From contig JASGJA010000010.1 in assembly GCA_049840935.1 (NCBI GenBank), positions 62,001 through 126,000 on the forward strand: a stretch of DNA of 64,000 nucleotides, read 5' to 3'. Below the pieces are notes generated by a model, which saw only the letters and a program-made list of their open reading frames with translations, did not search any database and was not told where the DNA came from. Both the position numbers and the translations under genes were made by a program. Positions 1 to 8,960 of this stretch are shown piece by piece. Numbering within the stretch: position 1 is the stretch's first letter; every line of letters begins with the position of its first letter. This DNA is from Mesorhizobium_G sp049840935 (GTDB taxonomy: Bacteria; Pseudomonadota; Alphaproteobacteria; Rhizobiales; Rhizobiaceae).

Positions 1-410
1 ACCCATGCAGTCGAGATATTGACGATAGATCCCGATTTCTGTTGCACCATGATCGGCGCAACAAGTCGCACGGCGCGGACAACATTCATGAAGTAGACGT
101 CAAGTCCGGTGTGCCATTGCTCATCGGTTAATTCGAGCAAGGGGGCGCGCGGTCCGTGACCGGCGCTGTTCACCAGCGCATCGATCCGTCCCCATTTCGA
201 CATTGTCGTATCGACCAGTTTTTTCAGATCGTCATTCGATTGGTTGGAGCCAGTGACGCCGATGCCTCCGAGTTCGTTGGCGAGTGCCTCGCCTTTTCCA
301 GACGAGGAAAGGACGGCCACCTTATAGCCATCCTCAGCGAGCTTTTTCGCGGCCGCGGCACCCATGCCGCTGCCGCCTGCTGTGATGATTGCGACCTTAA
401 CGCCTGCCAT
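1..410 (-). CDS. Short-chain dehydrogenase/reductase (SDR), partial at window edge
   Basis: N-terminal 136 residues of a classical SDR; the rest lies beyond the left edge. The start ATG (408-410) has a strong AAAGGAG upstream. Visible: a Rossmann glycine motif (TAGGSGMGAA, about residues 10-19), an N(S)AG-type motif around 80-84 (NSAGHG) and the start of the strand leading to the catalytic serine (SIVNIS). The catalytic YxxxK is outside the window, so substrate and function cannot be set. It is the last gene of a minus-strand run DUF465-uspA-SDR with gaps of 36 and 84 bp, which suggests joint expression from the promoter near position 1280. Confidence 0.85.
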   Translation of the reverse strand, partial: MAGVKVAIITAGGSGMGAAAAKKLAEDGYKVAVLSSSGKGEALANELGGIGVTGSNQSNDDLKKLVDTTMSKWGRIDALVNSAGHGPRAPLLELTDEQWHTGLDVYFMNVVRAVRLVAPIMVQQKSGSIVNISTAW

Positions 411-494
411 TTCCGAGACTCCTTTTGAGGCCGGAAATTGCACGATCCATCGCGGCAATGCAAAGGCGCACACACCGCAATTCTTAGTCCAGTC

Positions 495-944
495 TTACTT
501 GACCACAAGAACCGGCACTGGGCTGCCCGCGAGAACTTCGGAAGTCTGACTGCCGAGAATGAGACGACCGAGTCCGCGCCTTCCGTGGGATGCCATCACG
601 ATAAGGTTGCAGCCTTCAGCCTTCGCTGCCTGAAGAATGGCTTCTGCTGGCCAGCTATCCGGTGCGTGAATGTATTTGCCTTTCAGGTCCAGCTTTTCCG
701 CTTGTTGACGCACAGTGCCGAGAAGTTGCTCGGCTTGTTCCTTTTGCGCCTTTTCGTAGCCGGCTATGTCTGTGGCCGTTGGCACCCAGCCAGCGCCTGC
801 GGCCCCGGCGGGGAAGGGGATCGGCTCGGTAACGGTGATGATCGTGACCTTCGCGCCCAATGCTTTCGCGAGCGAAAGACCATGATCAATGCCACGTTGG
901 GCAAGTTCCGATCCGTCCGTTGAAATCAGAATGTGAGAATACAT
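495..944 (-). CDS. uspA: Universal stress protein, UspA family
   Basis: A 149-residue single-domain Usp. It opens with YSHILISTDGSELA, the first strand and Asp of the Usp fold, and ends with the ATP-binding type signature G-x2-G-x9-G-S (VMASHGRRGLGRLILGS, about residues 117-133) followed by a PVPVLVVK tail. Members of this signature class bind ATP; roles in stress, hypoxia or energy sensing are known for the family but not shown here. GGAGTAAGGAA precedes the ATG. It is the middle gene of a three-gene minus-strand set, downstream of a FixK/FNR-like box, and sits beside xfp and ackA-pduL, a context that fits low-oxygen metabolism (inference). Confidence 0.93.
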   Translation of the reverse strand: MYSHILISTDGSELAQRGIDHGLSLAKALGAKVTIITVTEPIPFPAGAAGAGWVPTATDIAGYEKAQKEQAEQLLGTVRQQAEKLDLKGKYIHAPDSWPAEAILQAAKAEGCNLIVMASHGRRGLGRLILGSQTSEVLAGSPVPVLVVK

Positions 945-980
945 TTCCTTACTCCATTCAGTTGCGCGCCTGGCTGAGGC

Positions 981-1220
981 TCACGCCTTGGCGAGCGCTG
1001 CTGCGATTGCATCCTTCAACGCAAGTCGTTGCCTGCGCAAACTGTGTTCCAGTTCTTCGCTGACAGCCTCGATCCGCGTTTCGGCACGATGAATCTGATC
1101 GTTCACCCGATCATACTTTGTCAGAAGCTTTGCGAATTCGCCATCTGCTGCTTTCAACGCATGGATGGCGTCGAGCTGTCCGGGAAACTCCTCACCAAGC
1201 GTATGTGGCGTATTCGACAT
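981..1220 (-). CDS. DUF465 (YdcH-family) small helical protein
   Basis: A 79-residue, highly charged, almost wholly helical protein. Its central region (HALKAADGEFAKLLTKYDRV followed by a heptad-like IHRAETRIEAVSEELEHSLRRQR) matches the DUF465/YdcH pattern. The biochemical role of this family is unknown. AAGGAGTAAGAA lies directly before the ATG. It is the first gene of the minus-strand DUF465-uspA-SDR run, and its start is about 57 bp from the FixK/FNR-like palindrome at 1277-1290. Confidence 0.85.
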   Translation of the reverse strand: MSNTPHTLGEEFPGQLDAIHALKAADGEFAKLLTKYDRVNDQIHRAETRIEAVSEELEHSLRRQRLALKDAIAAALAKA

Positions 1221-1276
1221 TTCTTACTCCTTAAACCTGTCTCCTGCTGAGCATAGGCACTCCGCACCTGCGAGCC

Positions 1277-1290
1277 TTGATCCAGGTCAA
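1277..1290. promoter_or_regulatory. FixK/FNR-type box
   Basis: TTGATCCAGGTCAA: the rhizobial FixK/FNR consensus TTGAT-N4-ATCAA with one mismatch (G for A). It lies between DUF465 (minus) and the small membrane protein (plus), about 57 bp before the DUF465 ATG, a plausible activator position for the minus-strand operon. Confidence 0.55.
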
Positions 1291-1438
1291 TATGAGCGAC
1301 AACTATCCCATTTCCAGGGCTTGCCGCGCATTCGATCAAAATCACGCTATTGCGCTTAATCTTCATTAGGCACGCCAGTCAGACCGCGCTTGCGCGAATA
1401 CCCGTTTTGTCGCTTCTTAACGTAGGGCGAGGTGAGGC

Positions 1439-1825
1439 ATGGGACAGATACATTCTATATTGTGGGGCGAGCGGTCGCTGCCATTCACTTATTGGATCTG
1501 CTATATTGGTGGGTCCCTTCTCGGTATTGCGGGCATATACGGGGTTGCGGAGGCCGCTGGCGTTTTCGGCAGCGCTTCAATGGTGAAATGGATTCTTTTC
1601 CTGAGTGTCAGCTGGGGTTTGTTCGTGACCTACTTCATAGGCACGGCGGTTGTGCTGAGTGCGATGAACCGGCAACCGCAAGACATTTGGTCAATTCTGG
1701 CAATCGCTACAGTGGGATCGATCGCGCTATACAGCACCTATGACATCATCCGGAAGGATGGGCGTGATACGGCGATGACGCAGGAGCAGATTTTGCGCGA
1801 GATCAAATCGCTCTCCAAATCATAG
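1439..1825 (+). CDS. Small membrane protein of unknown function
   Basis: 128 residues with three hydrophobic segments (about 17-40, 48-73 and 80-100) and a charged, soluble C-terminal tail (DIIRKDGRDTAMTQEQ...). GAGGTGAGGC precedes the ATG. I do not recognise a family. It is divergent from the uspA operon and lies 85 bp upstream of xfp on the same strand. The FixK/FNR-like box at 1277 could also affect it. Confidence 0.6.
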   Translation: MGQIHSILWGERSLPFTYWICYIGGSLLGIAGIYGVAEAAGVFGSASMVKWILFLSVSWGLFVTYFIGTAVVLSAMNRQPQDIWSILAIATVGSIALYSTYDIIRKDGRDTAMTQEQILREIKSLSKS

Positions 1826-1910
1826 GGTACAATTCGCAGGTTGTCGTAGGACCGTCAGATTTTGCGCGTCTATAGTGGACGTGCAAACGGTCCACTGGGA
1901 GACGCCTGCA

Positions 1911-4275
1911 ATGAAGCAATTGAGCGACGCGGAACTTGATCTGCTCGACCGCTATTGGCGGGCCGCCAATTACGTATCGGTTGGACAGATTTATCTCATG
2001 GACAACCCGCTTCTGCGGGAGCCATTGCAGGCAGAGCATGTCAAGCCGCGGCTTCTTGGCCATTGGGGCACGACACCGGGCCTGAACTTCCTTTATGTCC
2101 ATCTCAATCGACTGATCAAAAAACACGGCACGGACGTGCTTTACATCTGTGGTCCGGGACATGGCGGTCCCGCCATGGTGGCGAATACATGGCTGGAAGG
2201 CACCTACAGCGAAATCTACCCGGAGATTTCACCCGATGAAGACGGCATGCGCAAACTGTTCAAACAGTTTTCATTTCCCGGTGGGGTGCCAAGTCATGTA
2301 GCACCCGAAACGCCGGGTTCGATACATGAAGGCGGAGAACTCGGCTATGCGCTTGTTCATGCTTTTGGTGCAGCATTTGACAATCCAGACTTGCTGGTCG
2401 CCTGCGTGGTGGGCGATGGCGAAGCCGAGACGGGACCGCTGGCGGCGGCTTGGCATTCCAATAAGTTTCTCAATCCTGCGGTGGATGGCGCGGTGCTGCC
2501 TATCCTGCATCTCAACGGATACAAGATTGCCAACCCCACCGTTCTTGGTCGCATGAGCGACGGCGAGCTTCGCGATCTGTTCGTCGGTTATGGCTATGAA
2601 CCTTTCTTTGTCGAAGGACATGAGCCGGCCTCGATGCATCGCAAGATGGCTAAAACACTCGAAAAGGCGTTTTCGAGCATTCGCGAAATCCAGAATGATG
2701 CACGTGGTCGCAATTCGAGTGCGAACCGCCCCAAATGGCCGATGATTATCCTGCGCAGTCCAAAAGGTTGGACAGGGCCGAAGGAAGTCGATGGCCTCAA
2801 GGTTGAAGATTTCTGGCGCTCGCATCAGGTGCCGGTCTCCAATGCGCGCGGCGACGCCGCGCATCGCAAGATTCTTGAAGAATGGCTCCAAAGCTACCGT
2901 GCGCACGAATTGTTTGATGAGCAGGGACGCCTGATGCCCGAACTTGCCGCGCTTGCGCCGAAGGGCAAGAAGCGGATGGGCGCGAGTCCCTATGCCAATG
3001 GCGGGTTGCTCAAGCGCGATCTCGTGCTGCCCGACTGGAAAAGCCTTGGCGTTCAAGTCGTTGTTCCGGGTGACACCATTGCAGAAGCAACGCGCGCGAT
3101 GGGTGAATATTTGCGCGATGTAATCAGCCTGAATGCGGAGCATCGCAATTTTCGCCTGATGGGACCGGATGAAACGGCGTCGAACCGGCTTGATGCCGTA
3201 TTCGATGTAACTGAGCGGGTTTGGATGGAAGAAATCAAGCCTTACGACGTGCACTTGGCGCGCGAAGGTCGCGTGATGGAAGTGCTCTCAGAGCATATGT
3301 GTCAGGGGTGGCTCGAAGGCTATCTCCTGACGGGGCGGCATGGTCTGTTTTCCTGCTACGAAGCCTTCATTCACATTGTTGATTCAATGGTGAACCAGCA
3401 CGCGAAATGGCTAAAGACCTCGTCGGAATTGCCTTGGCGCGCACCAATTGCTTCGCTGAATTATTTGCTGACATCGCATGTCTGGCGGCAAGACCATAAC
3501 GGCTTCAGTCACCAAGACCCCGGCTTCGCGGATTTCGTGGCAAACAAGAAAGCCGAAACGGTGCGGCTCTATTTCCCGCCGGATGCCAATACCCTGCTTT
3601 GGGTAACGGATCACTGTCTGCGAACATGGAACCGCATAAATGTCATCACGGCGGGAAAGCAACCCGCGCCGCAATGGCTGACGGTCGAGCAGGCAGAAGC
3701 GCATTGCCGGGCCGGTGCGGGCATTTGGGATTGGGCGTGCCAAGGCGAAACCCAAGCGCGAGCCGGATATTGTCATGGCATGTTGTGGCGATATTCCAAC
3801 GCTCGAAACGCTTGCGGCGGTCGATATTCTGCGAATGGCGCTGCCTGACCTTTGTATTCGCGTGGTGAATGTCGTGGACCTTATGACGCTGATGTCACAC
3901 GAGGCGCATCCGCACGGCTTTACCGACGAGGAGTTTGATACGCTGTTCACAAAGGACCGCCCGGTGATTTTCGCCTACCACGGCTATCCTTATCTCATCC
4001 ACCGCCTGACCTATAAGCGGACTAACCACGACAATCTGCATGTGCATGGATTTCAGGAAGAAGGGACGACGACGACACCCTTCGACATGGTGGTGATGAA
4101 CGAGCTTGACCGCTATCATCTTGCGCTCGCTGCGCTGAAATATCTACCCGATTTGGGCGAGGCAGGGAGCGCGCTGGTAACGCGTTTGAACGCGAAGCTC
4201 GACGAGCATTTCAAATACATTCGCGAGCACGGCGAAGACATGCCGGAAATCCGCAAATGGTGCTGGACGGCCTAA
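1911..4275 (+). CDS. xfp: Phosphoketolase (xylulose-5-P/fructose-6-P), with one frameshift
   Basis: Thiamine-diphosphate phosphoketolase that cleaves xylulose-5-P or fructose-6-P with phosphate to acetyl-phosphate plus glyceraldehyde-3-P or erythrose-4-P. Signatures are WGTTPGLNFLYVHLNR, CGPGHGGPA (near residue 82), the ThDP/Mg motif GDGEAETGPLAAAWHSNKFLN (near residue 168), SHVWRQDHNGFSHQDPG, and the C-terminal domain with AYHGYPYLIHRLTYKR. The ATG at 1911 is chosen because GGGAGA lies ten bases upstream. The frame changes by +1 near 3738-3742, after GAGIWDWA, and the conserved C-terminal domain continues intact in the next frame to the stop at 4275, giving close to 790 residues. A single-base insertion (sequencing error or fresh mutation) explains this. 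It converges on and overlaps by 4 bp ackA-pduL, which uses its product. Confidence 0.92.
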
Positions 4276-6071
4276 ACGGATTTTAGCCGCTGGATCGTTG
4301 CGGGGTGATCCGGCAGCACCTCGCCTTCGGATGTTGGCCCGATGCCTGCGGCGTTGGCTTCGTCGGTATCTATATGCATTTCAGTGACTGCGGTTTCGCT
4401 GTAGCGAACCAGCGCTCCGCCCAGCGTAACGCCGCGATGCTCGTCGCCCACGCGCACGTCGACGAGTTCGCCGTCTTCAAGGCCGAGCCGTTCGCCATCG
4501 CGCGGGTTGGTGTGAATGTGGCGGGCGGCAACGATCAGCCCGTCGGTCAGGAGGCTGCCCGCGGGGCCGACAATGGTGATCGAAGGCGTGCCGTCGAGCT
4601 TGCCGCTCTCGCGCACCGGCACGTCGATCCCAAGCGCGAAGCTATCAGTTCGCGAGACTTCGATTTGTGTACGCGCTCTCAGCGGACCTAATATCGCGAC
4701 ACGTTCCAGACGGCCTTTCGGGCCTTGAAGCGCAACTCGTTCTTCCGCAACCCAGTGGCCGGGCTGCCGGAGTGGCGTGGCGGGCTTCAACTCATAATCT
4801 TTGCCAAAAAGCGCATCAACAGACTCGCGCGAAAGGTGGACGTGGCGCGCTGAAACGGCGACGGGAATGCGCACATCGACCGGGTCCGGCCTCTTGAGCG
4901 CGGCGGCAGTTTCTCGCGCAATCATCAATTGCTCGGCGGTTTCAGTAACCAAAACCCGCACGCGTGAGCCGTAGGACTGGATTTGCGGCGCAGCATAGTT
5001 CGCGAGATCGACCGACTGGTTGCGCTCATAGTCGAGCGATAGGCCCATGAAGTTCAAACCATCGCAAATCCGCCTCCGCATTGAGGGCGAGTTTTCGCCG
5101 ATGCCGCCGGTAAAGACCACAGCATCGAGACCGCCCATCGCGGCGGCGTAAGAACCGATATATTTGCGGGCGCGGTAGGCATAAATCTCGATTGCCAATT
5201 GCGCTTCCGCGTTGCCATTCGCTGCGCTCGCTTCAATGTCGCGCATGTCGGAAGAGCCGGTCAGCCCTTTCAGTCCGCTATCGCTATATAGCGCGTCCTC
5301 AATCTGCTGCGCCGAAAGACCAAACTGCCGAGCAAGAAAGCCGAACGCACCGGGATCGACATCGCCGGAGCGGGTTCCCATCACCAGACCTTCGAGAGGG
5401 GTCATGCCCATCGAACTGTCCATGCTTGCGCCGCGATTGACGGCACAGGCGCTCGCGCCATTGCCGAGATGCACGCTGATAATCTGAAGGTCCGACAGCG
5501 GACGTTGAATTTCTTCCGCCGCCCGATGTGCCACATATTTATGTGAGGTGCCGTGAAACCCGAACCGGCGCAGGCCCGCATCGCGCCATTTTTTCGGTAC
5601 GGCGTAGGTGGTGGCAAAGGGCGGATTGGTAAGATGAAACGAGGTGTCGAAAACGGCAACTTGCGGCACATTGGGCCAGAGCTTGCGACTAAGTCTTATT
5701 GCCTGCAGGCTTGCCGGGTTGTGCAGCGGAGCCAGCGGGGTCAACTCCTCGATGGCCGCAATGCTTTTGTCATCTAGCGTTGCTGGCCCGGCGAAGGTCG
5801 CGCCCCCGTGCGCCACGCGATGACCGATTGCGTCGATGCTTGTTAAGCCGAAACGCGGCAGGATGGCGGGAATACGTTCAAGCGCTGCCTCGATATCAGC
5901 GCAGTCGATACTGCCTTTTTCGTCAACATCCGCTTTTCGGAAGCGAAAGTCACACTGGCCGTCCCGAAAGCGCTCGAAGGCGCCTTTGAGCGTCTCGGCC
6001 GTCGCTGCGGAAACCTCGAAAACACTGAATTTCAGGCTCGAACTTCCAGCGTTGAAAACGAGAATGTTCAT
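4272..6071 (-). CDS. ackA: Fused acetate kinase / PduL-type phosphotransacylase
   Basis: 599 residues, well above the usual 400 of AckA. Residues 1 to about 385 are acetate kinase: NAGSSSLKFSVFE (N-terminal phosphate loop), HRVAHGG, PLAPLHNP, FDTSFH, RRFGFHGTSH, SVHLGNGAS, MGTRSGDVDPG and VFTGGIGENS. From about 390 on there is a complete PduL-like domain with its two conserved histidine motifs, SARHVHL and AARHIH, and LGPLRARTQIEVSRTD between them. PduL enzymes exchange acyl-phosphate and acyl-CoA and are unrelated to classical Pta. One chain could therefore interconvert acetyl-CoA, acetyl-P and acetate plus ATP. The ATG at 6071 has GGAG at correct spacing; a GTG at 6077 is possible. It is convergent with xfp, which makes acetyl-P. 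Confidence 0.92.
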   Translation of the reverse strand: MNILVFNAGSSSLKFSVFEVSAATAETLKGAFERFRDGQCDFRFRKADVDEKGSIDCADIEAALERIPAILPRFGLTSIDAIGHRVAHGGATFAGPATLDDKSIAAIEELTPLAPLHNPASLQAIRLSRKLWPNVPQVAVFDTSFHLTNPPFATTYAVPKKWRDAGLRRFGFHGTSHKYVAHRAAEEIQRPLSDLQIISVHLGNGASACAVNRGASMDSSMGMTPLEGLVMGTRSGDVDPGAFGFLARQFGLSAQQIEDALYSDSGLKGLTGSSDMRDIEASAANGNAEAQLAIEIYAYRARKYIGSYAAAMGGLDAVVFTGGIGENSPSMRRRICDGLNFMGLSLDYERNQSVDLANYAAPQIQSYGSRVRVLVTETAEQLMIARETAAALKRPDPVDVRIPVAVSARHVHLSRESVDALFGKDYELKPATPLRQPGHWVAEERVALQGPKGRLERVAILGPLRARTQIEVSRTDSFALGIDVPVRESGKLDGTPSITIVGPAGSLLTDGLIVAARHIHTNPRDGERLGLEDGELVDVRVGDEHRGVTLGGALVRYSETAVTEMHIDTDEANAAGIGPTSEGEVLPDHPATIQRLKSV

Positions 6072-6299
6072 CCGCACTCCAGCAATTCCACCTGTCCTGC
6101 ATCGTTCCTAGCAACGCATGCAGAGGCAGTCCATCCCGATCAGCTGGACGACTGGACCTGCGGATTGGCTTCCGATGGCTACTGTTGGTGCTGGCCGATT
6201 TGCTTGGGGATTACCGAGCGCCATCGACTCCGTGGACAATCCCATATACGTTTACAGGTGGAGTGCCTGAGCATTTTTGACTACGTATGAGGGATGCGT

Positions 6300-7298
6300 A
6301 TGGAATTGCTAGACCCTCTTCTCGATTCTGAAAACTCATTCATTTCGACTGGGCGTCTTCCTGCGGCGCCTCGAATTCGTGAGCTCGTAAGCGACGCGCA
6401 TACGCGTTTCAGTTCGGTTTCGCTTGGACAGGTTTCGCAAGTTTATCCTGCACTGGCGCGCGTGCCTGTCGACCTTTTCGGAATCTGCGTCGTCGGTACG
6501 GACGGCAGCATTTTCTCCGTTGGCGAAGCGGAGCATGGCTTCACCATCATGAGCGTTTCCAAGCCGTTCATATTCGCGCTGATCTGCGATGTGATCGGCG
6601 CGACTGGTGCTCGTGAACGCCTCGGCGTGAATGCGACAGGCTACGCTTTCAATTCGCTTGCGGGCATCGAGCGCAATACCGATGGGCGCACCAACCCTAT
6701 GGTCAACGCAGGCGCGATTGCGACGACGAGTTTGGTGCCAGGTGCAAACTTGGAAGAGAAGTGGAAGTTCATTCGCGAAGGCATGTCGCGCTTCGCAGCG
6801 CGTGATCTGAGCGTGAATGAAGAAGTCTACGCCTCCGCAAGCGAGACAAATTTCCGCAATAGAAGCATTGCGTGGATGCTTGAGAGCGCAGGCAGGCTCT
6901 ATTGCGATCCACTGGAAGCGGTCGATCTTTATACTAAGCAATGTTCGCTGGACGTAACGGCCAAGGATCTCGCCGTTATGGGCGCGACGCTCGCGCATGG
7001 CGGTTTCAACCCGGTCTCCCGCGAGCAGGTCGTGAAGCCGGACGTATGCCACTATGCGCTCGCGGTGATGCTGACGGCAGGGCTCTATGAAACATCGGGT
7101 GATTGGCTTTACGAAATCGGTCTTCCGGGAAAGAGCGGAATCGGTGGGGGGATTGTAACCGTATCACCCGGCAAGGGCGGCTTGGGTACATTTGCGCCGC
7201 CGCTCGATGAAGCAGGTAACAGCGTGAAAGGGCAACTGGTCGCTCAATTCCTGTCACAGAGACTGGGGCTCGACATGCTGATTTCATCGCCGGACTGA
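6300..7298 (+). CDS. glsA: Glutaminase
   Basis: Serine-dependent beta-lactamase-fold glutaminase hydrolysing L-glutamine to glutamate and ammonia. Motifs: TIMSVSKPF with the catalytic Ser-x-x-Lys, NPMVNAGAI (substrate-binding Asn) and KSGIGGGI near the C-terminus. The length (332 residues) is typical. The ATG at 6300 is preferred over 6294 because GAGGG at 6289-6293 is adjacent to the first ATG but six bases from the second. The 6072-6299 gap upstream holds no other gene I can support. An MFS exporter follows by 45 bp. In Brucella relatives, glutaminase contributes to acid resistance by releasing ammonia; that role is only inferred here. Confidence 0.95.
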   Translation: MELLDPLLDSENSFISTGRLPAAPRIRELVSDAHTRFSSVSLGQVSQVYPALARVPVDLFGICVVGTDGSIFSVGEAEHGFTIMSVSKPFIFALICDVIGATGARERLGVNATGYAFNSLAGIERNTDGRTNPMVNAGAIATTSLVPGANLEEKWKFIREGMSRFAARDLSVNEEVYASASETNFRNRSIAWMLESAGRLYCDPLEAVDLYTKQCSLDVTAKDLAVMGATLAHGGFNPVSREQVVKPDVCHYALAVMLTAGLYETSGDWLYEIGLPGKSGIGGGIVTVSPGKGGLGTFAPPLDEAGNSVKGQLVAQFLSQRLGLDMLISSPD

Positions 7299-7343
7299 TC
7301 GCGCTGCATCAATTGAGAGCGCTTGGATTTGAAGAGGGACCAA

Positions 7344-8960
7344 ATGGCCAAGACAGCTTCTGCCAGCCGGCAACACAGCGAAAATGCATCCTGGATTCCC
7401 ATGATCGCCATTGCGCTTGGACAGGCCATCATGTCTTTCAACGTGGCATCACTACCGGTGGCACTTGGGGGCATGGTCGAAAGTTTTGGTGTGCCGCCAA
7501 CCACAGTGGCAACAGGTATCGTTGCCTATTCCATGATCGTTGCCGGCTTCGTCATGCTGGGCGCAAAGCTTGTGCAGCGCTATGGTGCATTGTGGGTATT
7601 CCGTGCTGCGGTCGTGGTCTTCTGCGCATCCCAGATACTTATGACCCTTAGCCCGAATGCTTCGATGATGATCACAGCGCAGGCGCTTTGTGGCGCAGCA
7701 GGTGCGGTCATCGTGCCCTCGCTCGTTGCGCTGATTGCGGAGAACTATCACGGAACGCAGCAGGCCACTGCGGTTGGGGCGCTCGGCTCGGCGCGCGCTG
7801 GCGCGGGCGTGTTGGCCTTTCTGATTGGCGGTGTGCTGGGGACCTTTATCGGTTGGCGTCCTGTGTTCGGCATTTTGATCGTCGCATCTGCCGTGGTTTT
7901 CCTGTTGAGTTTCCGGCTCAAGCCGGATCAGGGCCGACCGAATGTGCAGATCGATTTCTTCGGCGTTCTGCTGGCAGCGGCTGCGATTATTCTCATCAGC
8001 TTCGGCTTCAACAATTTGAACGGCTGGGGGCTATTGCTTGCGCTCCCGAACGCACCGTTCAACCTTCTGGGGCTTTCTCCTGCGCCACTGTTCATCGTGG
8101 TAGGCATTGTATTGGGGCAGGCGTTTCTGGTGTGGACGCGTCGGCGTGAAGCGAACAATCGCACGCCGCTTTTGCCTCTCGAAGTTCTTGATTCGCCACA
8201 AGAGCGCGCGGCGGTTTACGCCATGTTTGCGGTAGTCGCATTGGAAGCCGCACTGAACTTCACAGTGCCGCTTTATATCCAGATCGTGCAGGGGCGCACA
8301 CCATTGGCGACTGCCGTTGCGATGCTGCCGTTCAATCTGACGGTGTTTTTCGCGGCTATGTTCATCGTGCGTTTCTATGACCGGTTCACACCGCGCCAGA
8401 TTGGTCGCACAGGGTTTGTGCTGTGCACCATCGCGCTTCTGTGGCTGGCATTCGTGGTGCGCAATGACTGGAGTTCAATCCCCGTGCTGTTCGGGCTGAT
8501 CCTGTTCGGCATCGGCCAGGGATCGCTCGTAACGCTGCTGTTCAACGTGCTGGTCACGGCCTCGCCGAAGGAACTGGCGGGCGATGTCGGCTCGCTTCGT
8601 GGCACGACGAACAATCTCGCGGCAGCGGTTGGCACAGCGGTCGCGGGTGCGTTGCTCGTCGGTTTGCTGAGTTCAATCGTCATGCGTCAGCTTGCCGAGA
8701 ACCCAACCCTGCCGATTGAAATTCAGTCAGAGGTCAATCTCGACAGCATTACGTTCGTTAGCAACGATCAGCTGGAAAGTGTAATTGCCGCAACGAGTGC
8801 GACACCGGAGCAAAAAGCCGAAGCGCTGCGCATCAATACCGAAGCGCGGTTGCGTGCGCTCAAGATCGGTCTGCTGTTGATGGCCGGGCTCGCGCTGCTA
8901 TCGATCATGCCCGCGTCGCGTTTACCCAATTACAGGCCGGGTGAGATTCCAGAGCCTTGA
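7344..8960 (+). CDS. MFS transporter, 14-TM drug:H+ antiporter-like (DHA2 type)
   Basis: 538 residues with about fourteen hydrophobic helices, the EmrB/QacA-type layout. The N-terminus (WIPMIAIALGQAIMSFNVASLPVAL) and the second helix region (GAKLVQRYGALWVFRAAVVVF) resemble the DHA2 motif A region, and GSARAGAGVLAFLIGGVLG resembles motif C of antiporters. A periplasmic stretch (about 450-500) precedes the last helix. The ATG at 7344 follows GAGGGA. Substrate unknown. It is 45 bp behind glsA and may be cotranscribed. The 3' end overlaps the convergent AI-2E gene by 31 bp. Confidence 0.85.
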   Translation: MAKTASASRQHSENASWIPMIAIALGQAIMSFNVASLPVALGGMVESFGVPPTTVATGIVAYSMIVAGFVMLGAKLVQRYGALWVFRAAVVVFCASQILMTLSPNASMMITAQALCGAAGAVIVPSLVALIAENYHGTQQATAVGALGSARAGAGVLAFLIGGVLGTFIGWRPVFGILIVASAVVFLLSFRLKPDQGRPNVQIDFFGVLLAAAAIILISFGFNNLNGWGLLLALPNAPFNLLGLSPAPLFIVVGIVLGQAFLVWTRRREANNRTPLLPLEVLDSPQERAAVYAMFAVVALEAALNFTVPLYIQIVQGRTPLATAVAMLPFNLTVFFAAMFIVRFYDRFTPRQIGRTGFVLCTIALLWLAFVVRNDWSSIPVLFGLILFGIGQGSLVTLLFNVLVTASPKELAGDVGSLRGTTNNLAAAVGTAVAGALLVGLLSSIVMRQLAENPTLPIEIQSEVNLDSITFVSNDQLESVIAATSATPEQKAEALRINTEARLRALKIGLLLMAGLALLSIMPASRLPNYRPGEIPEP

